Assembly (NCBI GenBank): GCA_026392145.1
Contig: JAPLCS010000370.1
Span: 15,608-21,038 of the forward strand
Length of the DNA: 5,431 nt
Direction: 5' to 3'
DNA from: Fimbriimonadales bacterium
GTDB taxonomy: Bacteria; Armatimonadota; Fimbriimonadia; Fimbriimonadales; Fimbriimonadaceae
The translations under genes were made by a program, and so were the position numbers. This document shows, piece by piece, positions 5,118 to 5,431 of this stretch; position 1 is the stretch's first letter, and every line of letters starts with the position of its first letter. Below the pieces are notes generated by a model that did no database searches, was not told where the DNA came from, and saw nothing but the letters and a program-made list of their open reading frames with translations.

Positions 5118-5431
5118 ATGAGTAACGACCGAGAAGTGATTTATGACCCGCTCCATGAGCTGATGGCGCGGTTTGAGAATGTTAAAGCCGTTGACACTTC
5201 GGTGGATCCGTTTGAAGGCTTATCAGTTGAGGACTCCCTTAAGAAACATATCATAGATGGCGTAAAGAAGAATCTTGAGCGCCGTCTAGAGGCGGGGTTG
5301 CAACAATACGAACCACTTCAGATCATCAATGAGATACTCCTTGATGGTATGAAGACCGTTGGCGAGTTGTTCGGTGCAGGCAAAATGCAGCTTCCCTTCG
5401 TTCTTCAGAGTGCTGAAGTTATGAAGGCTGC
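5118..5431 (+). CDS. metH: MetH-type cobalamin-binding methionine synthase module, 5' part (3' end outside window)
   Basis: The 104 visible residues match the part of cobalamin-dependent methionine synthase (MetH) between the methyltetrahydrofolate domain and the B12 fold. First comes the linker 'YDPLHELMARFENVKA' (9-24), then the four-helix cap domain from about 36. The cap ends in the highly conserved 'IINEILLDGMKTVGELFGAG' (69-88) and 'KMQLPFVLQSAEVMKA' (89-104). The cap shields the upper face of methylcobalamin; the DxHxxG B12-binding domain should follow outside the window. An in-frame TGA at 5109 shows that no homocysteine- or folate-binding domain is joined upstream in this frame, so this is a split MetH or a stand-alone corrinoid protein of MetH type. 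ATG 5118 has 'AAGGA' only 2 bp upstream, an unusually tight ribosome site. Adjacent metK uses the methionine this pathway makes. Start of protein and family are clear; overall domain content is unknown. Confidence 0.88.
   Translation, partial: MSNDREVIYDPLHELMARFENVKAVDTSVDPFEGLSVEDSLKKHIIDGVKKNLERRLEAGLQQYEPLQIINEILLDGMKTVGELFGAGKMQLPFVLQSAEVMKA

Noticed and set aside
1..5431. Genome-wide reassignment of TAG as a sense codon
   Set aside because: TAG ends the DUF3084 and YqgF-like genes where those families naturally end, reading on gives no homology, and a second TAG ends the typA extension.

Overview
This 5.4 kb window is ordinary, gene-dense bacterial chromosome of roughly mid-40s to 50 % G+C, judged by eye. 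Its gene content is housekeeping-like, with no sign of phage, insertion sequences, CRISPR or RNA genes. A DUF3084 protein next to a short RNase H-fold YqgF/RuvC-like protein is a pairing I associate with Cyanobacteria and with the Armatimonadota/Deinococcus/Chloroflexi side of the bacterial tree. The MetK, TypA and MetH fragments read like those groups. Armatimonadota is a plausible but unproven guess.

Layout from left to right. Positions 1-660 (+) hold the 3' part of a DUF3084 gene, and 705-1121 (+) a small YqgF/RuvC-like nuclease, probably in the same operon. Convergent to them, 1130-1468 (-) encodes a small antibiotic-biosynthesis-monooxygenase-type (dimeric alpha/beta barrel) protein. Positions 1519-3222 (+) encode the ribosome-associated GTPase TypA/BipA. 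Its reading frame is cut by an in-frame TAG, but the homology continues in the same frame to a second TAG at 3349-3351. Convergent to typA, 3356 to about 3850 (-) encodes an MntR-type manganese-responsive regulator. Divergent from that, 3884-5014 (+) is metK (S-adenosylmethionine synthetase). After a 103-bp gap containing a 10-bp perfect inverted repeat and small in-frame mini-ORFs, 5118 to the window end (+) begins a cobalamin-binding MetH-type protein that lacks the upstream MetH catalytic domains.

Functional themes. metK followed by a MetH module forms an activated-methyl-cycle group: methionine is made by the cobalamin-dependent synthase and converted to SAM by MetK. mntR shares a short divergent control region with metK. 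That region carries two 16-bp imperfect direct repeats exactly 40 bp apart, a candidate operator.

The most notable observation is the amber codon in typA. It replaces the Glu of the conserved 'SLEQAL' segment, and 42 undegraded, well-conserved codons follow it. This could be a fresh nonsense mutation, a sequencing or assembly error, or programmed read-through. The second most notable is the apparently split methionine synthase. I do not see a clear, wholly new biological system here.
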